64,000 nt of DNA from UBA2287 sp037442025 (GTDB lineage Bacteria; Bacteroidota; Bacteroidia; Bacteroidales; Tenuifilaceae): positions 4,673 to 68,672 of the forward strand of contig JBBIRB010000010.1 of the NCBI GenBank assembly GCA_037442025.1, in the 5' to 3' direction. Shown here piece by piece: positions 36,682-45,563 of this stretch. The notes under the pieces are model-generated. The model saw nothing but the letters and a program-made list of their open reading frames with translations. It was not told the DNA's origin and did not search any database. The translations under genes were made by a program, and so were the position numbers. How positions within the stretch are numbered: the stretch's first letter is position 1; each line of letters starts with the position of its first letter.

Positions 36682-37146
36682 CTACTCCTCCCTAAGTTGC
36701 GACGAACCAAGAATTTTCTCGGCCAGCGATGCGAACCGATTCTCGTCGAGGCCGTTGCTGTCGTATAGTTCTTTACTCCAAATTTCAATTTTGTTATCCT
36801 GGGCGCTCAGCACCGCATCCTTGGTAATGCGTACCATATCGAGCAGCCGTTTGGGTATGAGCAGCCTACCGTTGGAGTCGAGGCTAATTTCGGCGGTGCC
36901 TCGGTAGAATTCCCTGAGGAATTGTGCCTGCTCCTTGCTGTATGGGTTTGTGTTACGCCTAATAAGGGCGTTTTGGCGCTCCCACTCCTCCATGGGGAAA
37001 AGCACCAAACAGCTTTCGTAAATGTCCTTTTTCACCACAAAGCGATCGGGGGAGGCAGATCGGCTCTGCTTCCGAAGGGCTGCGGGAAAGAGCAAGCGCC
37101 CCTTCTCGTCCACCCTGCATTCGTAATCGCCAATAAATGAGGTCAT
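36682..37146 (-). CDS. mraZ: Transcriptional regulator MraZ
   Basis: A 154-residue protein with two SpoVT-AbrB-like DNA-binding units: DEKGRLLFPAALRKQ near residue 14 and DSNGRLLIPKRLLDMVRI near residue 90. MraZ forms rings and binds repeated TGGGN boxes in front of the division cluster to control it. Four such boxes are seen upstream of this gene. It is the first gene of the leftward mraZ-to-yqeY cluster. Confidence 0.95.
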   Translation of the reverse strand: MTSFIGDYECRVDEKGRLLFPAALRKQSRSASPDRFVVKKDIYESCLVLFPMEEWERQNALIRRNTNPYSKEQAQFLREFYRGTAEISLDSNGRLLIPKRLLDMVRITKDAVLSAQDNKIEIWSKELYDSNGLDENRFASLAEKILGSSQLREE

Positions 37147-37185
37147 TCGTTTTCAGCTATTCAAAAGGTAAAATTAAATATTTTT

Positions 37186-37220
37186 TCCCACTTCGTTCCA
37201 TATTTTTCCATATTTTCCCA
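37186..37220 (-). promoter_or_regulatory. MraZ-box array: four TGGRA repeats at exact 10-bp spacing
   Basis: Read on the minus strand, TGGGA, TGGAA, TGGAA and TGGGA occur at 37220-37216, 37210-37206, 37200-37196 and 37190-37186. They are one helical turn apart and lie 40-74 bp before the mraZ ATG. The outer two carry the fuller AGTGGGA form. This matches the known MraZ operator layout of direct TGGG repeats with about 10-bp period. Confidence 0.75.
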
Positions 37221-37684
37221 CTTTGTTAATAACTTTTTTAGAATCCGTTGCAAATGGCAGAATAGCAATAGGTTAGGTGGGCATAAAGGTAGCCCTGTCT
37301 CAATGGCCATCGCCCGAGCGGAATGGGTTGTGAAAAACAAAAGGGAGGATAGGGGGAGGAGGTGCCTTTGGATTCATCGGTTACCAAACGGCTTGCTTGT
37401 TGGTAGGAGCATGGGACTATGCTAATTGGCTAGGATTATTTCAATAGCCCTTTCAAATATTACATATCTAACTATCTATATTAAAAAGGGCTTGGGTTAG
37501 CAAAATTGGAAAACCAGTGGTGTACCTTCCACTAGTATGCCCTACTCAAAAGTTCGCGAATGGCACTCTTAACCTCCGTGGTGCTCTGTGGCTCCTTTGT
37601 GATGCTCTGCGTAATAAATGCGTTTACACAGAGATAGTTGGAGTAATACATTGTTAAAATGAGAATATATAGCCTCTCAGTTCC
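37221..37684. other. Intergenic region between the division-cluster promoter and the adenylate kinase gene
   Basis: About 460 bp with no convincing gene. The mraZ promoter should lie in its left part. A degenerate ~10-bp tandem run (CTCCGTGGTG CTCTGTGGCT, then CCTTTGTGAT and GCTCTGCG) at about 37575-37615 resembles the CTCTGTGG-type repeats scattered through some Bacteroidetes genomes. No RNA gene or insertion sequence was seen. Confidence 0.4.
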
Positions 37685-38854
37685 CTAAAGTGCCTGCCGG
37701 AGTATTTTTTCAATTTGGTGGCAAATTCTTTCGAAAACTTCATTTTCGGATCCCTCGCCCGAAACGGCATGAATAAGGTTGCGCTTTGCATAAAAGTCGC
37801 GGGCCAGAACGGTTTTCTGTTCGTACTCCTCGAGCCGCGAAACAATGGTTTCGGTGTCCTTGTCGTAGTTGCGGCTGCGGTCGGTTTTGCTCCTGTGGGC
37901 AAGCCTTTTCATGGCTTCTAAGGGGCTAACCTGTATTTCAATGGCCGAGGTAATGGTGCTATTCATTTTTTTAAGCATGCCATCAACAATGTAGGCCTGC
38001 ACAATGGTTCGGGGGAAGCCCTTAAATATAAAGCCCCGGGAGCCCGGACTGGCCTGAATTTTTTCTTCAATAAGCTTAATGGCAATTTCGTCGGGAACAA
38101 TAATCCCCTTGTCCATGTAGGGTTTGGCAATTTGTCCAACCTCTGTATTCCTTTTAATTTCTTGCCGCAACAGGTTACCGGTTGAAATGTAAACCATATT
38201 GTACTTCTCGGCAATTTTTTTGGCCTGCGTACCCTTGCCAGAGCCCGGGTAACCAAAAATTATTATGTTGGCCCAGCGGTTCTCGAGCGATTTCTGCACC
38301 GCCTTGTCGAGCCGCGACTGAACCTCATCAATACTGCCAGTGCCATCAATGGGGAAACAAATGCCCTTGTCCTGATAGTACTTGGCAACAGGTACCGTTT
38401 TGGAGTAGTACTCGTTTAACCGAACCTGAATAACATCGTCGTTATCGTCCTTGCGGTTGCTAACCTGTGCGCGCGATTTTAGCCTGCGAACCAGCTCATC
38501 GTCGGGAACCTCGAGGCTAAGCATGCAGGTTAACGAGGTGTTCATGTTCATTAATAGCCCATCGAGAATATAGCACTGTACGGTGGTGCGGGGGAACCCG
38601 TCGAACAGGAAACCGTTGGTGTCGGTTTTCTTCTGAATTTTATTTTCGATTATCTGAACCACCAGCTCGTCGGAAACCAAACCGCCCTTTTCAATAATGT
38701 TTTTTGCTTTAATTCCTAGCGGCGAACCTTCGGCAATCTCTTCGCGAAGAATTTCGCCGGTGGATATGTAGGTAAGGTTGTATTTCTTTATCAACCAATC
38801 GCTTTGGGTACCTTTCCCTGCACCCGGAGGACCAAATAGGGCAATGTTGAGCAT
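37685..38854 (-). CDS. adk: Tandem two-domain adenylate kinase
   Basis: From ATG 38854 the protein has 389 residues and contains two full-length adenylate kinase domains in one chain. Domain 1 (about 1-188) has P-loop GPPGAGKGTQ, YISTGEILREE, GFLFDGFPRT and a short LID with NRKDDNDDVIQVRLNEYY. Domain 2 (about 193-389) has GYPGSGKGTQ, YISTGNLLRQE, GFIFKGFPRT and NYDKDTETIVSRLEEYE. The normal enzyme has one domain (~190-215 residues) and balances AMP, ADP and ATP. In domain 2 the Asp of DGFPRT, which helps hold Mg2+ in E. coli (Asp84), is Lys, so that half may have lost or changed activity. It is a single gene, convergent with no neighbour on its left for 540 bp. Confidence 0.9.
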   Translation of the reverse strand: MLNIALFGPPGAGKGTQSDWLIKKYNLTYISTGEILREEIAEGSPLGIKAKNIIEKGGLVSDELVVQIIENKIQKKTDTNGFLFDGFPRTTVQCYILDGLLMNMNTSLTCMLSLEVPDDELVRRLKSRAQVSNRKDDNDDVIQVRLNEYYSKTVPVAKYYQDKGICFPIDGTGSIDEVQSRLDKAVQKSLENRWANIIIFGYPGSGKGTQAKKIAEKYNMVYISTGNLLRQEIKRNTEVGQIAKPYMDKGIIVPDEIAIKLIEEKIQASPGSRGFIFKGFPRTIVQAYIVDGMLKKMNSTITSAIEIQVSPLEAMKRLAHRSKTDRSRNYDKDTETIVSRLEEYEQKTVLARDFYAKRNLIHAVSGEGSENEVFERICHQIEKILRQAL

Positions 38855-39123
38855 GAATCGATTTATTTTTTTCACTAAAGTAATAAAAATTATATTCCAC
38901 ATTCATATCCACCCTAAATTTGCTGAATTATTAAGACGAGTATTTCATATTTATTTTGCTTGAAATAACATTACTTTTAAGTCCTGTTTTTCAATCGTAA
39001 AGCAACCTGTTACCCATATGCTATGGTGTTGGTTTTGCTAAAATTCATTGGGTACTCTTTCATAAGTCGATAATTTTATGGTAATTAGCTTCTGATTTGA
39101 AATTATAAGTTTAATTATTTTGT

Positions 39124-39891
39124 ATGAAAAAGAAGCAGTGGTACGAACAGATGTTCGAAAATAGCGCCCAGCAGTATGAAAAAGAAATGTTTACGCAGGG
39201 TACTCAGGGCGAGTGCAATTTTATTGAGCAGGAACTGGGTTTTAATAAGTCGCTTCGCATTCTCGATGTGGGCTGTGGTACAGGACGCCACGCCATTGAG
39301 TTGACCAAGCGAGGCTACAACGTTACTGGGGCCGATTTGTCCGAAGCCCAATTGGCGCTTGCGCGCCAAAGGGCAGCAGCGCAAAATGTTTTGGTGCCTT
39401 TTGTACAGGCCGATGCCCGCAGCTTGCCCTTTAGCAACGAGTTCGACGTGGCCATTATGATTTGCGAAGGGGGCTTTCCGCTCATGGAAACCGACGAAAT
39501 GAATTTTCAAATTCTCAGAAGCGTTGCAGGCTCGTTGCGACCGCAAGGGAAATTAATATTTACCACCCTCAACGGGCTTTTCCCCATTTTCAACTCTATA
39601 AACGAGTTCCACTCGCAAACCCATCAGGAGGGAAATGCTGCATACCATAGCACATCGTTCGACCTAATGACCTTTCGCGACCATAACATAACCACTTTTA
39701 CCGACGATAATGGAATTGAGAGCCAAGTGGAATGCAACGAGCGATATTACATCCCTTCAGAAATTACTTGGTTACTCAAGAGTTTGGGCTTCCAAACCAT
39801 CGATATTTATGGGGCTACACTGGGCGCTTTTAGCCGTAACGACAAATTAACGACAAGCGATTTTGAAATGCTGGTAATTGCTCATCTCTAA
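39124..39891 (+). CDS. Class I SAM-dependent methyltransferase
   Basis: A 255-residue protein. The SAM-binding loop ILDVGCGTGRHAIELTKRGY is near residues 45-64, followed by the acidic strand end GADLSEAQLALARQRA and the VQADARSLPFSNEFDVAIM motif near residues 96-114. No substrate-defining domain was recognised, so the substrate (small molecule, lipid or other) is unknown. It is a lone gene 78 bp upstream of the M3 peptidase gene. Confidence 0.85.
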   Translation: MKKKQWYEQMFENSAQQYEKEMFTQGTQGECNFIEQELGFNKSLRILDVGCGTGRHAIELTKRGYNVTGADLSEAQLALARQRAAAQNVLVPFVQADARSLPFSNEFDVAIMICEGGFPLMETDEMNFQILRSVAGSLRPQGKLIFTTLNGLFPIFNSINEFHSQTHQEGNAAYHSTSFDLMTFRDHNITTFTDDNGIESQVECNERYYIPSEITWLLKSLGFQTIDIYGATLGAFSRNDKLTTSDFEMLVIAHL

Positions 39892-39975
39892 ATTCATTCA
39901 TTTTTGTTAAGCCAAACTAAACCTTTAACGCTCGTTTCAATCAAAAAATGCAAACTAACATAATCTGTTTTGTGT

Positions 39976-42084
39976 ATGAAAAAACTATTAGTTGTATTTA
40001 TTCCTTTGGCCATGCTAACCATTGGTTGTAGCCAGAAACCCGAACATGAAAATCCATTTTTTAATGAATGGAAAACACCCTTTGGGGTTCCGCCCTTCGA
40101 TAAAATTCTGAATGCACACTACCTCCCTGCATACGAGGAGGCTGTGGTGCAGCACAAGGCCGAAATTGAAGCAATTATTGCCAACACCGACGAGCCTACC
40201 TTTAAAAATACAATTATTGCTTACGATGCTTCGGGTGAAATGCTGAAAAAAGTGAGCGCAGTTTTTGGTGGGCTTCGTGGAGCCAATACCAACGACGAAA
40301 TGCAGGCAATAGCTAAGGAGGTTACACCAAAAATTACTGCTCACTACAACGAAATAACTCTTAACCAGGACCTATTTGGACGCATAAAGAAGGTTTACGA
40401 CAACCGCGCCAATCTAAAACTCGACGTGGAGCAAATGCGTTTGGTTGAAAAAATGTACAGAGACTTTGAACGCAATGGTGCTGCACTTCCCGAGGATAAA
40501 CGCATTGAGTTGAAGGCCCTCAATGAGCGCATGGCCATGATTTCGCTTACGCTCAACCAAAACCTTCTTAAAGAAAATAACGGATTCAAACTGGTTGTTG
40601 ATAAAAAGGAGGACCTTGTTGGGCTTCCCGAGAACTTAGTTAGTACCGCAGCCGAACTGGCCAAAAAGGCGGGAATGGAAGGTAAGTGGGTTTTCGATTT
40701 GTCGAAACCCAGCTGGATTCCTTTCCTTCAGTCGTCTCCCCGTCGCGACCTGCGCGAAAAACTTTACAGGGGCTACTTTATGCGTGGCGACAATAATAAC
40801 GAGTTCGATAACAAAAAACTTTTTGCCGAGCTGCTTACTCTGCGTCAGCAAATGGCTAAAATGCTCGGTTACGAAACCTATGCGCACTACTTCACCGACG
40901 ACCAAATGGCCAAAACGCCTGAAAACGTGTACGACTTTTTAACAAAAGTATGGACTCCCGCTCTTGAACGTGCAAAAACGGAACGTGCCGATATGCAAGC
41001 CATTATCGACCGCGAAGGGGGTAAGTTCAAACTCGAATCGTGGGACTGGTGGTACTATGCCGAAAAGGTTCGTAAAGAGAAATACGACCTCGACGAGGAG
41101 CAAATAAAACCCTACTTAACGCTCGATAACGTAAAGAACGGTTGCTTCTATTTGGCTAACAAATTGTACGGCCTCACATTTAAGAAACGCCCCGAAATAC
41201 CCGTTTACCACCCCGAAGTGGAAGCTTACGAGGTAATCGATAATGACGGAAAGCATCTTTCAATACTCTATATCGACCCACATCCACGCCCCGGAGCTAA
41301 AGGAGGTGGAGCATGGTGCGGTACGTATCGTTCGGGTTCGTGGGAAAAAGGAAAACGCGTAAGTCCTGTTGTTACTATTGTTATGAACTTTACCCGTCCT
41401 GCTGGCGATAAGCCCGCAATGCTTACCTGGGACGAAACGGAAACCTATTTCCACGAGTTTGGCCATGCGCTTCATAACTTCTTTGCCAACGGCAGGTATA
41501 ATCGTACCGCTCGCAGCGTTCCCCGCGATTTTGTAGAGCTTCCCTCGCAGGTTTGCGAAAGTTGGGCTGGCGAACCCGAAGTGCTAAAAGTGTATGCCAA
41601 GCATTACGAAACCGGTGAGCCGATGCCCGACGAGCTGATTGCCAAACTTCAAAATGCTTCGCATTTCAATCAGGGCTTTGCCACTGTTGAGTACACTGCT
41701 GCAGCTATATTGGATATGGATTGGCATACCAATAAAAGTGTAACCAACGATATTGACGTGAACGCTTTTGAAAAAGCCTCGTTGGACCGCATTGGCTTAA
41801 TAAACGAAATTATTCCCCGTTACCGCACTTCAAACTTCGGTCATATATTCGGTAGCGGTTACGCCTCGGGTTACTACGTTTACATGTGGGCTGGCGTTCT
41901 CGATGCCGATGCATACCAGGCGTTTGTTGAGAGCGGCGATTTGTTTAACCAGGATTTGGCTGCCAAATTCCGTAAGCACATCATGGCCGAAAACTCAATG
42001 GGCGAAGGAATGGAGCAATACCTAAAGTTCCGTGGTCAAGAGCCTTCTATCGATGCTTTGCTAAAGCAAAGAGGACTGAAATAG
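39976..42084 (+). CDS. M3-family metallopeptidase (Dcp/oligopeptidase type), lipoprotein
   Basis: From ATG 39976 the protein has 702 residues. An in-frame TTG six bases upstream is less likely. It has a lipoprotein signal (MKKLLVVFIPLAMLTIGCSQ, lipobox TIGC). The zinc site HEFGHALHNFF lies near residue 495, with the downstream glutamate in PSQVCESWAGEPEVL, and the substrate-binding GYASGYYVYMWAGVLDAD near the end. It resembles peptidyl-dipeptidase Dcp. Such enzymes cut short peptides; here the lipid anchor puts it in the periplasm or outer membrane. A perfect terminator follows. Confidence 0.92.
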   Translation: MKKLLVVFIPLAMLTIGCSQKPEHENPFFNEWKTPFGVPPFDKILNAHYLPAYEEAVVQHKAEIEAIIANTDEPTFKNTIIAYDASGEMLKKVSAVFGGLRGANTNDEMQAIAKEVTPKITAHYNEITLNQDLFGRIKKVYDNRANLKLDVEQMRLVEKMYRDFERNGAALPEDKRIELKALNERMAMISLTLNQNLLKENNGFKLVVDKKEDLVGLPENLVSTAAELAKKAGMEGKWVFDLSKPSWIPFLQSSPRRDLREKLYRGYFMRGDNNNEFDNKKLFAELLTLRQQMAKMLGYETYAHYFTDDQMAKTPENVYDFLTKVWTPALERAKTERADMQAIIDREGGKFKLESWDWWYYAEKVRKEKYDLDEEQIKPYLTLDNVKNGCFYLANKLYGLTFKKRPEIPVYHPEVEAYEVIDNDGKHLSILYIDPHPRPGAKGGGAWCGTYRSGSWEKGKRVSPVVTIVMNFTRPAGDKPAMLTWDETETYFHEFGHALHNFFANGRYNRTARSVPRDFVELPSQVCESWAGEPEVLKVYAKHYETGEPMPDELIAKLQNASHFNQGFATVEYTAAAILDMDWHTNKSVTNDIDVNAFEKASLDRIGLINEIIPRYRTSNFGHIFGSGYASGYYVYMWAGVLDADAYQAFVESGDLFNQDLAAKFRKHIMAENSMGEGMEQYLKFRGQEPSIDALLKQRGLK

Positions 42085-42100
42085 TATTGATATATATTTT

Positions 42101-42138
42101 AAAAGAAACCGTCCCAATTTCTCGGGACGGTTTCTTTT
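42101..42138. terminator. Bidirectional terminator between the M3 peptidase and katG
   Basis: AAAAGAAACCGTCCC (42101-42115) and GGGACGGTTTCTTTT (42124-42138) are perfect 15-bp arms around an 8-nt loop, with T tracts on both strands. Confidence 0.92.
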
Positions 42139-42171
42139 TATAATATGCTACTAGTTCGATGCCGTTGAATA

Positions 42172-44378
42172 TTAAACCAAGTCGAAACGATCAAGGTTCA
42201 TTACTTTGGACCATGCTGCAACAAAGTCTTCAACAAATTTATGCTGCGCATCGGAACTACCGTAAACTTCGGCCAACGCCCTGAGTTCAGAGTTCGAACC
42301 AAAAATAAGATCGACACGGGTTGCTGTCCATTTAAGTTTACCTGTTTTCCTATCGTAACCCTCAAAGAGTTCATTTTCTTCCGAAGTGGGTTTCCAAACG
42401 GTGCTCATGTCGAGCAAATTCACAAAGAAATCGTTAGTAAGAACCTCGGTTTTGGAAGTGAAAACTCCATGCTTCGAACCATCCCAGTTAGCGCCAAGCA
42501 CTCGCATGCCCCCAATAAGCACGGTCATTTCGGGAGCCGAAAGGGTTAGCAGTTGGGCCTTATCAACCAGAAGTTCCTCAGTTGCCACCGAAAACTTGTT
42601 CTTCAAGTAATTCCTGAATCCATCGGCAATTGGCTCCATTACGGCAAATGAAATGGCATCGGTTTGCTCCTGTGTGGCATCCATTCGCCCGGGAGTGAAG
42701 GGTACATTTATGTTATGCCCTGCATCTTTGGCGGCTTTTTCAACTGCTGCGCAACCTCCAAGCACAATCAAATCGGCTAACGAAACCTTCCTGTTGCCCT
42801 TCTGCTCCTTATTAAAATCTGTTTGGATGCGCTCTAAGGTTTTCATCACTTTATCGAGCAATGCAGGGTTATTAACTTTCCAATTCTTTTGTGGTTCCAA
42901 TCGAACTCGAGCCCCATTGGCCCCACCTCTTCTGTCGGAGTCCCTGAAGGTTGAAGCAGAAGCCCAAGCAGTTAATACCAGCTGCGATACCGTTAGCCCC
43001 GACTTTAAAATGGCTGCTTTCAAACTAGCAATGTCTTTCTCGTCAATAAGTTCGTGATTAACCTTTGGGATTGGGTCTTGCCAAATGAGGGTTTCCTTAG
43101 GCACTTCGGGGCCTAGGTAGCAAGCAATTGGCCCCATATCGCGATGCGTGAGTTTGAACCATGCGCGTGCAAAGGCATCGGCAAATTGATCGGGATTTTC
43201 AAGGAACCGGCGCGAAATTTTTTCGTATTCTGGATCAAACCGTAAAGCAAGGTCTGTAGTAAGCATCATGGGTGCATGCTTTTTCGATGGGTCGTGAGCA
43301 TCGGGCACTGTGTCGGCTCCGCCGTTGTGTTTAGGCTTCCACTGGTGGGCTCCTGCGGGACTCTTGGTGAGTTCCCATTCGTAACCAAAAAGGTTCCAAA
43401 AGAAATTGTTGCTCCATTTCGTGGGCGATGAGGTCCAGGCTCCTTCGAGCCCGCTCGAAATGGTGTCGCTGCCCTTGCCTTTTCCAAATTTGCTGCTCCA
43501 ACCTAGTCCTTGCTCTGTAATAGGAGCTGCCTCGGGCTCGGGGCCCACGTTTGCAGCATCGCCTGCGCCATGGCATTTCCCAAAGGTATGGCCCCCGGCA
43601 ATAAGGGCAACGGTTTCCTCATCGTTCATGGCCATTCGTGCAAATGTCTCTCGAATGTCTTTTGCTGCTGCCAATGGGTCGGGGTTGCCATTGGGCCCTT
43701 CGGGGTTAACGTATATCAACCCCATTTGCACGGCTGCTAAAGGATTGTCGAGATCTCTCTCCCCTGTGTATCGCTTATCGCCCAACCATTCGGTTTCCGA
43801 TCCCCAGTATACGTCCTCCTCGGGTTCCCAAACATCTTCACGACCGCCGGCAAAACCAAAGGTTTTAAAGCCCATCGATTCAAGAGCCACATTGCCTGTG
43901 AGTATCATCAGGTCAGCCCAAGAAATTTTTTGACCATATTTCTGTTTTATGGGCCAAAGCAACCTCCGTGCTTTGTCGAGGTTAACATTGTCGGGCCAAC
44001 TATTGAGCGGTGCGAAGCGTTGCTGTCCCCCTCGCGCACCGCCTCTCCCGTCGCCAGTACGATATGTGCCGCACTATGCCATGCCATTCGAATAAAGAAA
44101 GGACCATAATGACCAAAGTCGGCAGGCCACCATTCCTGGGAGTCGGTCATTAGTTTGCGCAAATCTTCCTTAATGGCTTTTAAATCCAGCTTTTTAAACT
44201 CTTCGGTGTATTTAAATTTTTTACCCATAGGGTTTGATGCAGGGGAGTGCTGGCGAAGAATATTAAGTTTAAGCTGATTGGGCCACCAGTCGCGGTTTTT
44301 GGTTCCGCCACCTCCCATGCCGTGCCTGCTGGTTGCTCCAGTAACGGGGCACTTGCTAATTTTTTCGGAGTTTGTCAT
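42172..44378 (-). pseudogene. katG: Catalase-peroxidase KatG, interrupted by a one-base frameshift
   Basis: The start frame (ATG 44378) encodes residues up to RMAWHSA, the distal heme motif with Arg, Trp and His. It then slips into a nonsense tail. In the next frame the chain resumes with GTYRTGDGRGGARGGQQRFA and reads to TAA 42172. One base is missing between 44070 and 44071, where GCGGC stands for an expected GCNGGC (AG). The two parts total about 735 residues, the normal KatG length. The rest is intact: the adduct Tyr (YVNPEGPNG) and Met (FARMAMND), the proximal heme His in GGHTFGK, and a full C-terminal domain. So the gene is either newly inactivated or contains a base-call error. It lies 18 bp after perR. 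Confidence 0.88.
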
Positions 44379-44396
44379 TTTTTTATTTTATTAGTG

Positions 44397-44819
44397 TTAG
44401 TTTGTGTCAGTAAATTTTCCAATTACCTGTAGCCTAATGTCTTCAATATGAAAATTAGGAATACCCTTGTTTTTAAAAAACTCTGAGAGCAAATGGTTCA
44501 GCTCTTCATCGTTATAATTCTCAATGCGATCCGATTTTGAGCAATATAGGTGATGATGGTTTTCGAGAATTGCATCGTACCGCATAATATCCTTTTCGGT
44601 TTTTACCCTTTTTATCAAACCGCTTTCGGTTAAGGCATCTAAAACTTTGTAAACGGTAGCAGTAGAAATGTTTGGATGGCTCTTTCTGATGAAATCAATA
44701 ATGTTATCAGCGCTCGGATGATTATTAAGCTTAAGTATTGCTTCAAAAATGGCTATCCGCTGGGGTGTAACTTTTAGTCCCTTCTCTTCAATTTTTCGAC
44801 TTATATCTTCAACGCTCAT
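44397..44819 (-). CDS. perR: Fur-family peroxide regulator, PerR-like
   Basis: A 140-residue Fur-family regulator. The winged helix covers about residues 10-80 (LKVTPQRIAIFEAILKLNNH, ISTATVYKVLDALTESGLIK). The metal region has ENHHHLYC near residues 86-93. The usual CxxC pairs of the structural zinc site are missing: YCSKSDRI has one Cys, and there is no second pair near the end. It precedes katG by 18 bp on the same strand, which argues for a PerR role in peroxide stress rather than iron (Fur) or zinc (Zur) control. A 13-bp palindrome lies 17 bp upstream of its start. Confidence 0.82.
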   Translation of the reverse strand: MSVEDISRKIEEKGLKVTPQRIAIFEAILKLNNHPSADNIIDFIRKSHPNISTATVYKVLDALTESGLIKRVKTEKDIMRYDAILENHHHLYCSKSDRIENYNDEELNHLLSEFFKNKGIPNFHIEDIRLQVIGKFTDTN

Positions 44820-44835
44820 AAAATAATTATCAAAA

Positions 44836-44848
44836 GAGAATAATTCTC
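44836..44848. promoter_or_regulatory. PerR-box-like palindrome upstream of perR
   Basis: GAGAATAATTCTC is a perfect 6-1-6 inverted repeat and sits 17 bp before the perR ATG. PerR/Fur boxes have a 7-1-7 form (TTATAATnATTATAA type). It would give autoregulation of perR-katG. Inferred, not proven. Confidence 0.55.
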
Positions 44849-44972
44849 GTTAGAAAACAAATATAATCTATTTGTAACACAAAGTCAATAGGGTGGACTT
44901 TTTATAATCAATGTTTTCAATGGTTTCTCATTAATTCCCTTTCAAAATTAGAGTCGTAGTCACTAAAAAATA

Positions 44973-44989
44973 TTTAGAACAATTCTAAA
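44973..44989. promoter_or_regulatory. PerR-box-like palindrome upstream of the DoxX gene
   Basis: TTTAGAACAATTCTAAA is an inverted repeat with 7-1-7 geometry (one non-pairing position) and the AGAA/TTCT halves seen in the box by perR. It lies 46 bp before the DoxX-gene ATG and about 125 bp from the first box, so both divergent genes may answer to the same regulator. Confidence 0.55.
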
Positions 44990-45004
44990 CAAATCTTTCA
45001 AGGG

Positions 45005-45024
45005 TGTGTTATTTATGTAACACA
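45005..45024. promoter_or_regulatory. 20-bp operator-like inverted repeat just before the DoxX gene
   Basis: TGTGTTA (45005-45011) and TAACACA (45018-45024) are perfect inverted arms with TTTATG between, ending 10 bp before the DoxX ATG. It may be a protein-binding site or a hairpin in the leader. A half-copy TAACACA recurs at 44876-44882. Confidence 0.4.
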
Positions 45025-45034
45025 AGAGAAGGTT

Positions 45035-45502
45035 ATGGATAACATCAATAATATTCAACAATCGGTTGAGCGGAGCGCTCAACAGTGGATGCAGCGCAAT
45101 GGGGTTAACTTGCTGCGCATAAGTATAGGGGTTGTCTTTTTTTGGTTTGGCATGCTCAAGTTTTTTCCCGGTGTAAGCCCTGCGCAGGATTTGGCTGCCC
45201 GAACCATTACCCAATTAACCTTTGGGTTGCTTACTCCATCCGTTGCAGTAACTATACTGGCTCTTTGGGAATGCCTTATAGGAATAGGTTTTATTTTGGG
45301 AAAATTCCAAAAGGCAACCCTTTTACTTCTGTTTTTACAAATGATAGGTACCTTCACTCCCGTGTTTCTTTTCCCAAACGAAGTTTTTACTGCCATCCCT
45401 TTTGCTCCAACACTTGAGGGACAATATATTATTAAAAACATTGTAATTGTGAGTGCGGGGTTTGTATTGGGTGCCACAGTTTTTGGGAAAAAGCACCGAT
45501 GA
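45035..45502 (+). CDS. DoxX-like small membrane protein
   Basis: A 155-residue protein with four predicted membrane helices. The first is NLLRISIGVVFFWFGMLKFF (about residues 26-45). The others are around 68-85, 92-112 and 130-150. The RISIGVVFFWFGMLKF segment matches the DoxX/DUF417-like start. These proteins are linked to redox or respiratory functions in some bacteria. A probable PerR-like box and another inverted repeat lie directly upstream, opposite perR-katG, which fits a role in oxidative stress. Substrate or partner is unknown. Confidence 0.75.
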   Translation: MDNINNIQQSVERSAQQWMQRNGVNLLRISIGVVFFWFGMLKFFPGVSPAQDLAARTITQLTFGLLTPSVAVTILALWECLIGIGFILGKFQKATLLLLFLQMIGTFTPVFLFPNEVFTAIPFAPTLEGQYIIKNIVIVSAGFVLGATVFGKKHR

Positions 45503-45536
45503 ATTGGAGTAGGGTATATTTAACTTCCAGTTTCAT

Positions 45537-45544
45537 TATCTTTG
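45537..45544 (+). promoter_or_regulatory. Probable -7 element for mnmA
   Basis: TATCTTTG is a full match to TAnnTTTG and lies 19 bp upstream of the mnmA start codon. The -33 region (around 45515) is AT-rich but has no clear TTTG. Confidence 0.45.
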
Positions 45545-45563
45545 CGGTTGTAATAAAAATGAA

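Noticed and set aside
43947..44378. Separate small gene upstream of katG
   Set aside because: Its sequence is the KatG N terminus; only the last 44 residues after the frameshift are unlike KatG.
45005..45024. CRP-type site
   Set aside because: Arms are TGTGTTA/TAACACA with a 6-bp gap, not TGTGA-N6-TCACA, so I kept it only as an unassigned inverted repeat.
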